The notes under the pieces: generated by a model
Told to the model about the DNA's origin: nothing
What the model saw: the letters and a program-made list of their open reading frames with translations, nothing else
The model's database searches: none
Shown here: one piece after another, positions 16,730-26,718 of the stretch
Layout of the letters: each line of letters begins with the position of its first letter
How positions within the stretch are numbered: position 1 is the stretch's first letter
Position numbers and translations under genes: made by a program
Source: CAYNST01 sp964434105
GTDB taxonomy: Bacteria; Pseudomonadota; Gammaproteobacteria; Pseudomonadales; Cellvibrionaceae
Assembly: GCA_964434105.1 (NCBI GenBank)
Contig: CAYSTJ010000001.1
Location: 62,001-126,000 of the forward strand
Direction of reading: 5' to 3'
DNA: 64,000 bases

Positions 16730-17145
16730 TGGCGGCATTTTAAAAAATATAATTGATGTGCCACAATCCCCAGACATATGCCGCGCGCATTGATTCCGCA
16801 ATGCTTATGGCCTGAATTGTGCTTCTAATGTCGATGACACACCCGTCCGCAGGGTGCTCACGAGCGCCGGGCGAGACCATGCGGTAGCCGTATGTGAGGG
16901 CGAACGCATCGTGCCTGCGACCTATGTGCCGGCCAACAATAATTTTCGTCGCCACGGTATCAGGCACTTACATATCGGGATTTGTAAATTCGGCGCTATG
17001 AGTAACTGAAAACATTCATCTGGATGGACCAAAGCCTCCACTTCCCCCGGGGCCGCCATCCGGATCAGATCGCACCTGGCAGGCGGCACTCAATGTTTGC
17101 AAACATTTACCCGTGGCCGGCGAGCCACAACGTGGAGAGTCCGTA
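16730..17145. other. Intergenic region upstream of the hybrid kinase
   Basis: No convincing gene; the reverse ORF at 16740-16967 lacks family features and a ribosome site. The main feature is the 16-bp palindrome at 17092-17107 just upstream of the kinase start. Confidence 0.5.
17092..17107. promoter_or_regulatory. 16-bp perfect palindrome AATGTTTGCAAACATT
   Basis: A completely self-complementary 16-mer, 39 bp upstream of the hybrid-kinase ATG. Its symmetry and position suggest a dimeric repressor or activator site. I cannot name the factor. Confidence 0.5.
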
Positions 17146-19342
17146 ATGGATGCAGTGACCGGGAGTTCGACATCGCGCGTGCTGGTACTGGAGACCGACG
17201 TTGAGCTATGTCACCGCATCGAACGGTACCTTATCGCGGAGTTTGCGGTGTCCCTGAGGCGTCCTGACGGGAACAGCTGGCGGGTGGACAATACTGTGCC
17301 GGATCTGGTCGTTGTGGTCGTCGATAAGGACGGCGCCGACAACAGTATGCGGATTGCGCAGATACGGCAGCACAGGGCGCTGGAGAATGTGCCATTGCTG
17401 CTGGTTACCCGCGACGTGGAGCCGGAAAGCCGGGCGTTACTGCTGGAGCAGGGGGCTGACGACTGCCTGCCGATACCGTTTGCGCCGCGCGAACTGTTGA
17501 ACCGCGCCCATATCCTGATACGACTGCGCCAGTGCGAACACCGGATCACTCACCTCGCGGAGCAGTTCGAACAGCAGGCCACCGAGCGCACCGCGCAATT
17601 ATGGGCAAGCGAGAACCGGTTTCGACTCATGGTGGATAGTATTGATGACTACGCCATGTTCATGATGGACCCGGACGGCATGATCACCAGCTGGAACCGT
17701 GGCGCCGAGCGATTGACTGGCTTCAGTGAAAGTGAAGCGCTTGGGCGGCATTTTTCAATGTTTTATGCACGTGACGATCAGGATCGCGCGCACGCGCAGT
17801 TCGAACTGGCCATGGCGCGCAAGCGCTCCCGCTATAAAGAAGAAGGGCTGCGAACTCGCAAGGACGGCTCGGTCTACCATGCCCAGATTATCGTCTGGCG
17901 ACTGGACGACGAGCGGGGCAACATTCTTGGTTACGCGAAAATTACCCGCGATGTAACGACCCGTCGACTGGCCGAAAAGGCCATCAAGGAGAGTGAAGCG
18001 AAATTCAGGACGATTACCGATGCCATGCCACAGATGGTCTGGTCCACGCGGGCAGACGGCCATCACGATTATTTCAACCAGCGGTGGTACCAGTTTACCG
18101 GTGTACCGGCAGGCAGCACGGATGGCGAGGGCTGGAATGACCTGTTCCACCCGGCGGACCGGCCGCTGGCCCGGACCCGCTGGCAGGAGAGTCTGGCAAC
18201 CGGAAAAACATACGAAATCGAATATCGGGTGCGTCATCACTCCGGCGAATACCGGTGGGCGCTGGGCCGGGCCCTGCCGGTACGTAACGAGGAGGGGGAA
18301 ATCGTCAGGTGGATGGGGACCTGCACCGACATTCATAACCAAAAGCAGGCCGAGGAAGCCCTGCAGGAAGCAAGCCGTCGCAAGGACGATTTTNNNNNNN
18401 NNNNNNNNNNNNNNNNNNNNNNNNNNNNNNNNNNNNNNNNNNNNNNNNNNNNNNNNNNNNNNNNNNNNNNNNNNNNNNNNNNNNNNNNNNNNNGTCGAGG
18501 ATTTCCGATCCGGATTTGAGCAGGGCGGCGTAGAGCTGATTGTCGCAATGGATGCCGCCCGTCTCTGGATGGAGGGGGACCGTACGCGAATAGCCCAGAT
18601 TGTCGGTAATCTGTTACATAACGCGTGCAAGTTCACCCCCGCCGGCGGGACTGTGCGTTTTTCAGTAACGGTTGACCGGCAGCCGACCGGGAATTTTGCT
18701 GTCGTTGATGTCGCGGACTCGGGCGTTGGCATCGAACCCCGGCTGGTGGAGCATCTTTTTGCGCCATTCACACAGGCCAGTCAGGGGTTGGCACGCAGCG
18801 AGGGCGGTCTCGGTCTGGGGCTGGCGCTGGTCAAGGGTTTTTCCGAACTTCATGGCGGCTCGGCCTCCGCGCGCAGCGACGGCTACGGCGCGGGCGCCGC
18901 GTTCACGCTGCGTTTACCCGTGATCGAGGCAGACGAATCCCGCGATATGCCGGACCAGCCCGGGACGGTCAATCCGGAAAGCCGATCCATCGTAATCATT
19001 GAGGATAATCGGGACACCGCAGAGACGCTGAGGGCCTTGCTGATGATGGACGGGCACCAGGTCCAGATCGCTGCCGACGGCGATAGCGGTGTTGAGCTGG
19101 TGCTTGGCCGGAAGCCCGACCTTGTCATTTGCGATATCGGCCTGCCGGGCGGCAAGGATGGTTACGGTGTGGCGCGTACATTGCGCAACGCGCCATCCCT
19201 CAAGGGGTTATGCCTGATTGCGCTGTCGGGATATGGGCAGGATCAGGACCGGAAGAAGGCGCTTGAAAGCGGTTTTGACCAGCACCTGCTGAAGCCCGTG
19301 TCCTATGAGCAATTGCAGGCAGTCATTGCCGGCATCGCGTAG
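17146..19342 (+). CDS. Hybrid sensor histidine kinase (REC-like, PAS, PAS, HisKA in gap, HATPase, REC), interrupted by assembly gap
   Basis: The left part encodes a receiver-like domain (VLVLETDVEL..., LLLVTRD, KxP position replaced by LPIPFAP), then PAS 1 (FRLMVDSIDDYAMFMMDPDG) and PAS 2 (FRTITDAMPQMVWSTRADG with PAC-like RWMGTCTDI), ending in RRKDDF, where a HisKA helix normally starts. After the gap come the HATPase N-box VGNLLHNACKFTP, DSGVGI, LGLGLALVKG and a C-terminal receiver with phospho-Asp in VICDIGLPGG. The two parts are one gene: the gap begins and ends on codon boundaries but shifts frame at exactly 100 N, so its true length must be a multiple of three. Family members suggest about 75-85 missing residues. 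Soluble; ATG chosen at 17146 after GGAGAG. Confidence 0.85.
18394..18493. other. Assembly gap (100 N)
   Basis: Exactly 100 unknown bases, a usual placeholder for a gap of unknown size. It removes the HisKA phospho-acceptor region of the surrounding kinase gene. Confidence 0.99.
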
Positions 19343-19608
19343 CCCGGTGCGATTGACGTTTTATCGGTTGAGTCTGAATCAGTGCCAATAGTTACACGTC
19401 ATCAGACACCGGATGAACAGCAAAAAAGTTCGATTCCGTCTTTGCATTGTCATGCGGCAATGGACAGCCGACGGTTGATTGCGTTCTACTACGCCGCCCC
19501 AATCTGACCGGCGACGCCTTTCGGGGATTTTGTCGACCGGCAATTCATCATGCCGCGGCCTGCCAGTTCTGGCGGATCGCTATTTTCCGAAGAGAGGTTC
19601 GACACAGT

Positions 19609-20580
19609 ATGATCATGGCAGTACTTGCAGTGTTGTTTGGTCTGGCACTCCTGGTGTGGAGCGCGGACCGCTTTGTGGAAGGTTCAGCCGCCACGGCGCG
19701 TCATTTCGGTATGTCACCCCTTCTGATAGGGATGGTCATCGTTGGGTTTGGAACATCTGCGCCGGAGATGGTGGTATCAGCCATAGCGGCCACTCAGGGT
19801 AACCCTGGGATTGCGCTGGGTAATGCCTATGGTTCCAATATTACCAATATCGCCCTGATTCTCGGGATAACCGCTTTGATCAGTCCGATCGCGGTGCAAT
19901 CGCGGGTGTTGCGCAAAGAACTCCCGGTACTGGCGGGCGTAACGGTTCTCGCTGCCTGGCAGGTCTGGGACGGACAGATTACCCGAATGGACGCGGCGGT
20001 ACTGTTAGGTGTGTTCGCGCTATTGATGGGATGGGCTGTTTGGCAGGGCATGCAGAAGCAGGGCGACAGCTTGGGCTCAGGCATGGAAAAGCAGCTGGAT
20101 GAATATGCCATGCCGTTGCGCCGCGCTGTCATGTGGCTCGGCATCGGGCTGGTGCTGCTGATCGTCAGCTCCCGGATCCTCGTATGGGGTGCGGTTGAAA
20201 TTGCACAGGGTTTTGGTGTCAGTGATCTTATTATCGGTCTCACCGTGGTGGCGATTGGCACTTCCCTGCCCGAGCTGGCGTCTTCGGTTATCGCTGCCCG
20301 CAAGGGCGAGCACGATATCGCCCTGGGCAATATCATCGGATCAAACCTCTTTAACACGCTGGCGGTGGTTGGCATTGCGGGCACCATTCACCCGATGGGC
20401 GTGGGGCCCGAGGTGTTCAGTCGCGATATTATGGTTATGGCATTGCTGACGGCGTCGCTGTTTGTGCTGGGCTATGGATTTCGCGGCAGGCCGGGGCGCA
20501 TAAGTCGCCCGGAAGGGGGCGGCCTGGTACTTTGCTATATTGCCTACACGGCCTATCTCGTCAGTACGCTTTTTACCTGA
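19609..20580 (+). CDS. yrbG: Calcium/sodium antiporter (CaCA family)
   Basis: A 323-residue, ten-helix inner-membrane protein made of two inverted halves, each with the CaCA alpha-repeat: GFGTSAPEMVVSAIAA with GNAYGSNITN in the first, and AIGTSLPELASSVIAA with GNIIGSNLFN in the second. These glutamates and asparagines bind the exchanged cation. Length matches E. coli YrbG (325 aa). I chose the ATG at 19609, after AGAGAGG, rather than the longer open frame from 19447, which adds an unsupported non-membrane leader. Stands alone between the hybrid kinase and phosphoketolase. Confidence 0.9.
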   Translation: MIMAVLAVLFGLALLVWSADRFVEGSAATARHFGMSPLLIGMVIVGFGTSAPEMVVSAIAATQGNPGIALGNAYGSNITNIALILGITALISPIAVQSRVLRKELPVLAGVTVLAAWQVWDGQITRMDAAVLLGVFALLMGWAVWQGMQKQGDSLGSGMEKQLDEYAMPLRRAVMWLGIGLVLLIVSSRILVWGAVEIAQGFGVSDLIIGLTVVAIGTSLPELASSVIAARKGEHDIALGNIIGSNLFNTLAVVGIAGTIHPMGVGPEVFSRDIMVMALLTASLFVLGYGFRGRPGRISRPEGGGLVLCYIAYTAYLVSTLFT

Positions 20581-20590
20581 TTCAACGATT

Positions 20591-20612
20591 GGGCGGGCCC
20601 CGGCGCCCGTTT
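20591..20612 (+). terminator. Possible weak terminator after the antiporter gene
   Basis: Stem GGGCG/CGCCC with a GC-rich loop, followed by only GTTTGG. The U-tract is poor, so this is tentative. Confidence 0.3.
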
Positions 20613-20757
20613 GGCCGGCTGCCGGGCGTTGGCCTGCGTTTAAAACACACGAACCCGCAGCCCGTCGATTACCCAACCGATAACGGTTAAAGAATCGCCC
20701 GTAACCTGTTATCTTTCGCCTTCCCCCTCTTAGTGAATAGCACAGGAGTCGACGCGC

Positions 20758-23157
20758 ATGAACCAGGCTACCAGCACAACCCCGGTACTGACCCCACAGG
20801 AACTCGAACTGACGGACGCGTATTGGCGCGCCTGTAATTACCTCGCGGTGGGCATGATTTATCTGCGGGATAATCCTTTGTTGAAAAAGCCACTGGTGCG
20901 GGATCACGTCAAGCACCGGTTGCTGGGCCACTGGGGCGCGTCGCCGGCACTGAGCTTTATCTACGTCCACATGAATCGTCTGATCAGGAAATACGACATC
21001 GATGCACTGTTTATCGCGGGGCCGGGCCACGGCGCACCCGGGGTGCTCGGCCCGGTTTACCTCGAAGGAACCTATTCAGAGATCTATCCGGACAAAAGTG
21101 AAGACGAAGCGGGGCTGCGGCTGTTTTTCAAGGAGTTTTCCTTTCCTGGCTGCATCGGCAGTCACTGCACACCGGAGTTGCCCGGCTCCATTCATGAAGG
21201 GGGCGAGCTGGGTTACAGTCTGTCCCACGCCTTTGGGGCGGTGTATGACAACCCGGAATTGATTGCGGTTTGCGTCGTGGGTGACGGCGAAGCGGAGACG
21301 GGGCCATTGGCAACCGCCTGGCATTCCAACAAGTTTCTGAACCCGGCCTGCGATGGTGCTGTGCTGCCCGTGCTGAACCTCAACGGTTATAAGATCGCCA
21401 ACCCGACCATTCTGGCGCGTATTAGCGAAGATGAGCTGGTGAGCCTGTTCAGGGGGTACGGCTACACCCCCTATATCGTGGAGGGCCGGGACCCGACCCA
21501 GGTGCATCAGGCCATGGCGCAGGTAATGGAAGAGTGCATCCTGAAAATTCGGGATTATCAGGCGCAGGCTCGCAGCGTGGTGGGGGCGACGACGGTGCGC
21601 CCGTTATGGCCGATGATTATTTTGCGCACCCCCAAGGGCTGGACCGGGCCGGACAACGTCGATGGTCATCAGGTGGAAGGTACCTGGCGAGCCCACCAGG
21701 TACCCATGGGAGGCATGCAGAGCAATGACAATCATCTGGCCCGACTGGAAGCCTGGATGAAGAGTTATCGACCGGAAGAGCTGTTTGATGAGAGCGGTGG
21801 ATTGCGGCCTGAACTCAAGGCACTGGCACCGGAAGGCAGCCGGCGTATGAGTGCCAACCCGGTGGCCAATGGCGGATTATTACGCAAAGATCTGAACCTG
21901 CCGGATTTTCGGGATTACGCCGTCGAGATAGACGGGCAGGGGCGCACAGAGGTATCGAATACGGGCGTACTTGGTCATTTTCTGAAAGATATCATCCGTC
22001 GCAATCCCGGCAATTTCCGTCTGTTCGGTCCGGACGAAACCGCGTCCAATAAACTGGATGCGGTCTACGAAGCGACCAATAAAACCTGGATGGCCGATTA
22101 CCTGCCGGAAGATGAGGACGGTGGCCAATTGTCGCAAACGGGCCGGGTAATGGAGATGCTGAGTGAGCACACGCTCGAAGGCTGGCTCGAAGGTTATCTG
22201 TTGACCGGTCGGCACGGGATGATCCACTCCTACGAAGCGTTCGCCCACGTCATTGATTCCATGTTCAACCAACACGCCAAATGGCTGCATATCTGCAAAA
22301 ACCAGGTCGCCTGGCGGGCGCCGGTATCGTCACTGACCATACTGCTGTCGTCCGTGGTCTGGCGGCAGGATCACAACGGCTTTTCCCACCAGGATCCGGG
22401 GTTTGTCGATCTGGTAACCAATAAAAGTGCGGATGTCACCCGCATCTATTTTCCGCCCGACGCCAATTGCCTGTTATCCGTCGCCAATCATTGTCTGCGA
22501 AGCCGGGATTACATCAACCTGATCGTTTCGGACAAACAAAAGCACCTGCAATATCTGTCAATGGATGAAGCGGTGGTGCACTGCACGAAAGGTATCGGCA
22601 TCTGGGCGTGGGCCAGCAATGACAACGGCACCGGGCATAACGAACCGGACGTGATTATGGCCAGCTGTGGTGATATACCTACCCAGGAATCACTGGCCGC
22701 AACTGCCTTGCTGCGGGAGCACCTGCCGGCGCTGAAAGTGCGCTTTATCAACGTGGTGGACCTGTACAGGCTCCAATCGGAAGACGAGCATCCGCATGGG
22801 CTCACTCATCGGGAGTTCGATATCCTTTTCACAGAAGATAAGCCCATCATCTTCAATTTTCACGGTTATCCCTGGCTAATTCACAAGCTTGCTTACCGCC
22901 GCAGCAATATCGAACGGCTGCATGTGCGGGGCTACAAGGAAAAAGGCAACATCAATACCCCGCTGGAACTGGCCATTGTCAACCAGATAGACCGCTTCAA
23001 TCTGGTGATCGATGTCATCGAGCGGGTACCCAGCCTGGGCTCGCGGGCGGCGCATCTGCGCGAAGCCATGCAGCAGGAGATTATCCATCACCTGCGCTAT
23101 GCCCATACCCACGGAATTGACCAGGAAGCGATAACCCGCTGGACCTGGCCCTATTGA
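20758..23157 (+). CDS. xfp: Xylulose-5-phosphate/fructose-6-phosphate phosphoketolase
   Basis: A 799-residue thiamine-diphosphate enzyme of the usual family length. It cleaves xylulose-5-P (and often fructose-6-P) with phosphate into acetyl-phosphate plus a C3 or C4 sugar phosphate. Family motifs are clear: HRLLGHWGASPALSFIYVH, GPGHGAPG, EGGELGYSLSHAFGA, the ThDP motif VVGDGEAETGPLA, HQVPMGGMQ, GYLLTGRHGMIHSYEAF and WRQDHNGFSHQDPGF. The ATG follows CAGGAG. It stands alone; no acetate kinase or phosphotransacetylase gene is seen nearby. Confidence 0.97.
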   Translation: MNQATSTTPVLTPQELELTDAYWRACNYLAVGMIYLRDNPLLKKPLVRDHVKHRLLGHWGASPALSFIYVHMNRLIRKYDIDALFIAGPGHGAPGVLGPVYLEGTYSEIYPDKSEDEAGLRLFFKEFSFPGCIGSHCTPELPGSIHEGGELGYSLSHAFGAVYDNPELIAVCVVGDGEAETGPLATAWHSNKFLNPACDGAVLPVLNLNGYKIANPTILARISEDELVSLFRGYGYTPYIVEGRDPTQVHQAMAQVMEECILKIRDYQAQARSVVGATTVRPLWPMIILRTPKGWTGPDNVDGHQVEGTWRAHQVPMGGMQSNDNHLARLEAWMKSYRPEELFDESGGLRPELKALAPEGSRRMSANPVANGGLLRKDLNLPDFRDYAVEIDGQGRTEVSNTGVLGHFLKDIIRRNPGNFRLFGPDETASNKLDAVYEATNKTWMADYLPEDEDGGQLSQTGRVMEMLSEHTLEGWLEGYLLTGRHGMIHSYEAFAHVIDSMFNQHAKWLHICKNQVAWRAPVSSLTILLSSVVWRQDHNGFSHQDPGFVDLVTNKSADVTRIYFPPDANCLLSVANHCLRSRDYINLIVSDKQKHLQYLSMDEAVVHCTKGIGIWAWASNDNGTGHNEPDVIMASCGDIPTQESLAATALLREHLPALKVRFINVVDLYRLQSEDEHPHGLTHREFDILFTEDKPIIFNFHGYPWLIHKLAYRRSNIERLHVRGYKEKGNINTPLELAIVNQIDRFNLVIDVIERVPSLGSRAAHLREAMQQEIIHHLRYAHTHGIDQEAITRWTWPY

Positions 23158-23390
23158 GCAGAAAGGTTCATCAGAGTGCAGCAGTTTAAATCGACACGTG
23201 GCGCTTCCGGCAAACCCTGACCATAAAAGCCGGCGCGGCTATTAAAATGTCGCGTTTGGCGCATATTGACTAAACTTGGTAGCAATAACGCCCAGACGCA
23301 AGCAATGCGGCCGCCTTCTTCTCAACGAGCGAATTCCTGCCCGTTCGACAGGCATTAAGTGCAGGAGATCTCTTTTGGACCTACTTGTTT

Positions 23391-24698
23391 ATGAGTGAAA
23401 TTCGCAACGAAGGCTTTTCTATTTCCGGAATTGACAAATTGCTGGGAATCATGGCCTGTCTGTCATTAATCCTGATCGTAACTCCCAAGGACTGGCTCGG
23501 CCGCAGCATTGAGATTGTGCCGGATCAGTGGCCCGCAACCATTCTTGACGATGTCTACTCCGGCGGCAACAGTCGCAGCAGTTGGATTGACGAACCCGAA
23601 CGGCATTGGCGATGCGAGCTGGGGCAGCAGTTCCGCAATCCCTATTGCAGCATGCAGATGTTAGTGGTTGATGGGACGCAAGGCCTTGATCTTTCGAACT
23701 TTCATACCATGCACATCCGGTTGCACTATACGGGTCCGGATAGCCATATCCGCGTCTATCTTCGCAATCGGCACCCAGCGTATTACAAAGAGGGCGATCA
23801 TGCGTCAACCAAATATAACGTAGTGGAATTACCGGTGGAGGGTCTGGATGAGGGGGTCGAGATCAACCTGTTGGATTTTAGCGTGGCGGACTGGTGGCTG
23901 GTGGACAAGGGGATTCCACTCAAACATTCACACCCGGAGTTCAGCGATATCATGTTCTTCGAGATCCAGACGAGCTCCCGGTCGAGCCCCGGCGGCATCC
24001 ATGAATTCAGGTTTGAGCATCTCGAGTTCGAAGGCAGTCTGGTGAGCGAGGAAGGCTTGTTTAAGTGGATGGTCATCGGTTGGTCGGTACTGATTTTCGG
24101 CATACTGCTGTACCGTGTTGTTCTCCTGAACCTCGAGGTGAAGCGCAACCGGGAACGCCATCAGGAGCTGCTGTCCATTAACGGCATATTGAACCTGCAG
24201 AACAAACAGTTCGAGGAGCTGGCCAAATCGGATCAACTGACGGGGCTGCTGAATCGCATAGGTATCAGGGATGGGCTCTATGACGGCCTTAAAGACTGGA
24301 AAGCGAGCCGCCGGGCATTTTCATTGGTAATGATCGATATTGACCATTTCAAAAAGGTGAATGATTCTTACGGACACGATGTAGGCGACGCTATACTGGT
24401 GGCAGTGTCCCAGCGCTTCAAAACCAGTGTGCGGAATTCTGATCTGCTGGCGCGCTGGGGCGGTGAGGAATTTATTCTGGTATGTCCGGGAACGGACCTG
24501 GCGCAGGCGCAGGCCGTGGCGGAGTCCCTCCGGAAAAAGCTGGCCGAAGAAGAGGTTCATGCCGGCATTCATGTGACAGCCAGCTTTGGTGTGGCAACCC
24601 TCACCGACGGCAATCTTGATGAACTGTTCAAGCGTGCCGATGAAGCGCTGTATGAGGCGAAGCATCAGGGCCGCAACAAGGTTATCTGCAAGATATAA
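23391..24698 (+). CDS. Diguanylate cyclase (GGDEF) with periplasmic jelly-roll-like sensor
   Basis: About 435 residues. One transmembrane helix lies near residues 17-32 (LLGIMACLSLILIV). A periplasmic beta-rich domain of about 170 residues follows (MHIRLHYTG, IRVYLRNRH, YNVVELPVEG, IMFFEIQTSS, FRFEHLEFEG), reminiscent of CBM/CIA30-like jelly rolls. A second helix (MVIGWSVLIFGILLYRVVLL), a coiled coil and a C-terminal GGDEF domain complete it. The active site is RWGGEEF and an inhibitory I-site RNSD sits five residues before it, so it should make c-di-GMP with product feedback. The start could also be the TTG at 23385. What the sensor binds is unknown. Confidence 0.9.
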   Translation: MSEIRNEGFSISGIDKLLGIMACLSLILIVTPKDWLGRSIEIVPDQWPATILDDVYSGGNSRSSWIDEPERHWRCELGQQFRNPYCSMQMLVVDGTQGLDLSNFHTMHIRLHYTGPDSHIRVYLRNRHPAYYKEGDHASTKYNVVELPVEGLDEGVEINLLDFSVADWWLVDKGIPLKHSHPEFSDIMFFEIQTSSRSSPGGIHEFRFEHLEFEGSLVSEEGLFKWMVIGWSVLIFGILLYRVVLLNLEVKRNRERHQELLSINGILNLQNKQFEELAKSDQLTGLLNRIGIRDGLYDGLKDWKASRRAFSLVMIDIDHFKKVNDSYGHDVGDAILVAVSQRFKTSVRNSDLLARWGGEEFILVCPGTDLAQAQAVAESLRKKLAEEEVHAGIHVTASFGVATLTDGNLDELFKRADEALYEAKHQGRNKVICKI

Positions 24699-24798
24699 GC
24701 GCTCGCTGTTATCGGCCTTGATCGATCATCGGGTGTGACAGCATGCAAGCCGTCGGTGTCATCCATGCAACCGGCGGCTTACCCTCGCGGCCAGCCGT

Positions 24799-26718
24799 TC
24801 AGCGGCAATAGTTACCGCTCAGTTCCGGAATCTCCGCTTCGCCGTCTTCGGTCCGGACGACGAGCTGTACCGTAGTCTGCGCGCCGGGCGGCAGGTAGCT
24901 GTTACGCGACGTGCCTTCAATGTGCACCGGCGTGTTACCGCGTCGGATGCCGTTGATGACTGTGCGCACAGCGGTATTATCGGTGTAAGTCCAATTGACA
25001 AACCAGTCTTCCAGCGGCGCAGTCCCGGTGTTTTCAACTGTCACGGCGGCTACCGTGTACCGGTTAATCTGTCGCAATACCCGATATTCGCAATTGGCCT
25101 GGGTGGTGATGGGCGTCGGTTCATCCGCGGCATGGGATACCAGCAATGAGACGTCGCCAATATCGGTATAGGCCACCACCGCGATGACATAACGCCCGGG
25201 TGTTACTGCCGCCAGGGTACACTGCTCTTCGTTGGTCAGGTCGATCGACTCGCATTCAAAGATCACGTCGTCGTTATCATCGCGCCCCGTCACGTAAAGG
25301 TCCGCATCGCCGTAGCCACCGCTGAGCACAACCTGAAGGTCTGCGGTGGGTTCGCTGATATTGAGCACGACATCGGCAGCCTGATTCTTGCGGAGCCGAA
25401 TATTCTCGAGCACCGTCCCGTTGGTGATGTCATTGGATTGATAGTCAACCTGCAGATCAAGGCCGGTAAAGGCCAGGTAGCCCCGAATTGCAATCAGGTA
25501 GGTGCCGGCCGGCGCCAGGGGAATCTGGCAGGTTTCATTGCTGTCGGAGCGGGTCGATGTGCATTGAATCAGCGCTGACGTGGCGTAGGCACCGCCGTAG
25601 ACATACAGATCGGCATCGCCATTGTCTCCCTCAGTAGTAATGGTGAGGCCGGTCTTCGCCGACGGCAACTGGAATGAAAAATAGTGATATTCATCCCCGG
25701 CGCTTTCCAGTTGTTCAACGCGCAACGTGTCGTCCATGCGGGATAGGGATACCGGTGGCTGTTGCTGGATGTCGGCCAGCCAGTCTGCAAACGAGGCAAT
25801 TCTGGTGTAGACACCCGGATAGCCGGGGTTCGCGCACCCATTGCCCCAGCTGGTAATGCCGATAATGTAGTTCTGTCCGTTTACATCGACAGTCAATGGG
25901 CCGCCGCTGTCGCCCTGGCATGTATCGACGCCGCCATCGAGAAAGCCCGCGCAGAACATCTGCCCGGTAATGGCGCCGTCGCCATAAAGCTCGCTATAAA
26001 TGCTGGCACATTGGGCATGGTCGGCAATCGGCAGAGTGGCCTCCTGCAGTACGGTGGACTGTATGACATCGCGACCCATGGCTCCCCAGCCAGTGGCGGT
26101 GGCGTCTGCCCCTGTGTCGGCGAAGTCACGCATGATGGCCTCGTCCGCCAGTGGGACGATTTCGACTCCCGGTGGCACCGGTTCGGCCAGGCGGACCAGC
26201 GCCATGTCTGACATTAACCGGTAGCCGTCAAAGTCGGGGTGCACAAAAACCTCGGTCGCTGGAATCAGGACACCACCCGTACCGCCGAGATCATGCGTGC
26301 CGACCAAAACGCTGAACCCATTGGCGATATGATAGGGGTCCATGCAATGTCCGGCTGTCAGTACCCATTGCTCACCGACAACCGTCCCGCCGCAGAAGTG
26401 CCCGGCAGGCGATTGCAGTGAAGCCTGATAGGTGCGTTTGCCCGCGTCAACCGGTGTGCCGCCGACGATGCGAATCCCCATGTCGGGGCGTTTCGGCATG
26501 GGTGTCACGGTTAATCGATCGAAACTCCATTCGCCTTTGCCCGGGGTATGCAGAGAAGCTTCGGGCCGGTCTGTCGGTGCCAGATCCGGGCCGGGCAGCA
26601 GGTGCCGAGGTGACTTGCCCGGTGCTGCGCTGTTGGTATCGGCGGCAGGCGCCGCCAGGGTCAATCCGCTCATTCCACACCCCAGAACAAGCAGTCCTTT
26701 CAATAAGTTTTGCAACAT
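24799..26718 (-). CDS. Secreted trypsin-like serine protease with two PPC domains and a CBM2-like C-terminus
   Basis: A 639-residue exported protein. After a signal peptide and pro-region (1-82), the S1 protease starts at RIVGGTPVDAG. The catalytic triad is in LTAGHC, SDMALVRL and CQGDSGGPL. Two bacterial pre-peptidase C-terminal domains follow (GDADLYVYGG and GDADLYVTGR cores, about 335-440 and 445-535). The last 95 residues run from CEYRVL to GNYC with VAAVTVENTGTAPLEDWFVNW and PPGAQTTVQL, the cysteine-bracketed layout of CBM2. The exposed tryptophans of cellulose-binding CBM2 appear replaced (NRY, ING, SRNS), so cellulose binding is uncertain. AAGGA ribosome site. Likely type II-secreted. 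Confidence 0.88.
   Translation of the reverse strand: MLQNLLKGLLVLGCGMSGLTLAAPAADTNSAAPGKSPRHLLPGPDLAPTDRPEASLHTPGKGEWSFDRLTVTPMPKRPDMGIRIVGGTPVDAGKRTYQASLQSPAGHFCGGTVVGEQWVLTAGHCMDPYHIANGFSVLVGTHDLGGTGGVLIPATEVFVHPDFDGYRLMSDMALVRLAEPVPPGVEIVPLADEAIMRDFADTGADATATGWGAMGRDVIQSTVLQEATLPIADHAQCASIYSELYGDGAITGQMFCAGFLDGGVDTCQGDSGGPLTVDVNGQNYIIGITSWGNGCANPGYPGVYTRIASFADWLADIQQQPPVSLSRMDDTLRVEQLESAGDEYHYFSFQLPSAKTGLTITTEGDNGDADLYVYGGAYATSALIQCTSTRSDSNETCQIPLAPAGTYLIAIRGYLAFTGLDLQVDYQSNDITNGTVLENIRLRKNQAADVVLNISEPTADLQVVLSGGYGDADLYVTGRDDNDDVIFECESIDLTNEEQCTLAAVTPGRYVIAVVAYTDIGDVSLLVSHAADEPTPITTQANCEYRVLRQINRYTVAAVTVENTGTAPLEDWFVNWTYTDNTAVRTVINGIRRGNTPVHIEGTSRNSYLPPGAQTTVQLVVRTEDGEAEIPELSGNYCR

Noticed and set aside
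16740..16967. Reverse 75-aa ORF
   Set aside because: No ribosome site or family features; downstream of a terminator and upstream of a kinase promoter region.
18394..18493. Gene disruption of the hybrid kinase
   Set aside because: The interruption is an N gap and both halves end on codon boundaries, so it is one intact gene with missing sequence.
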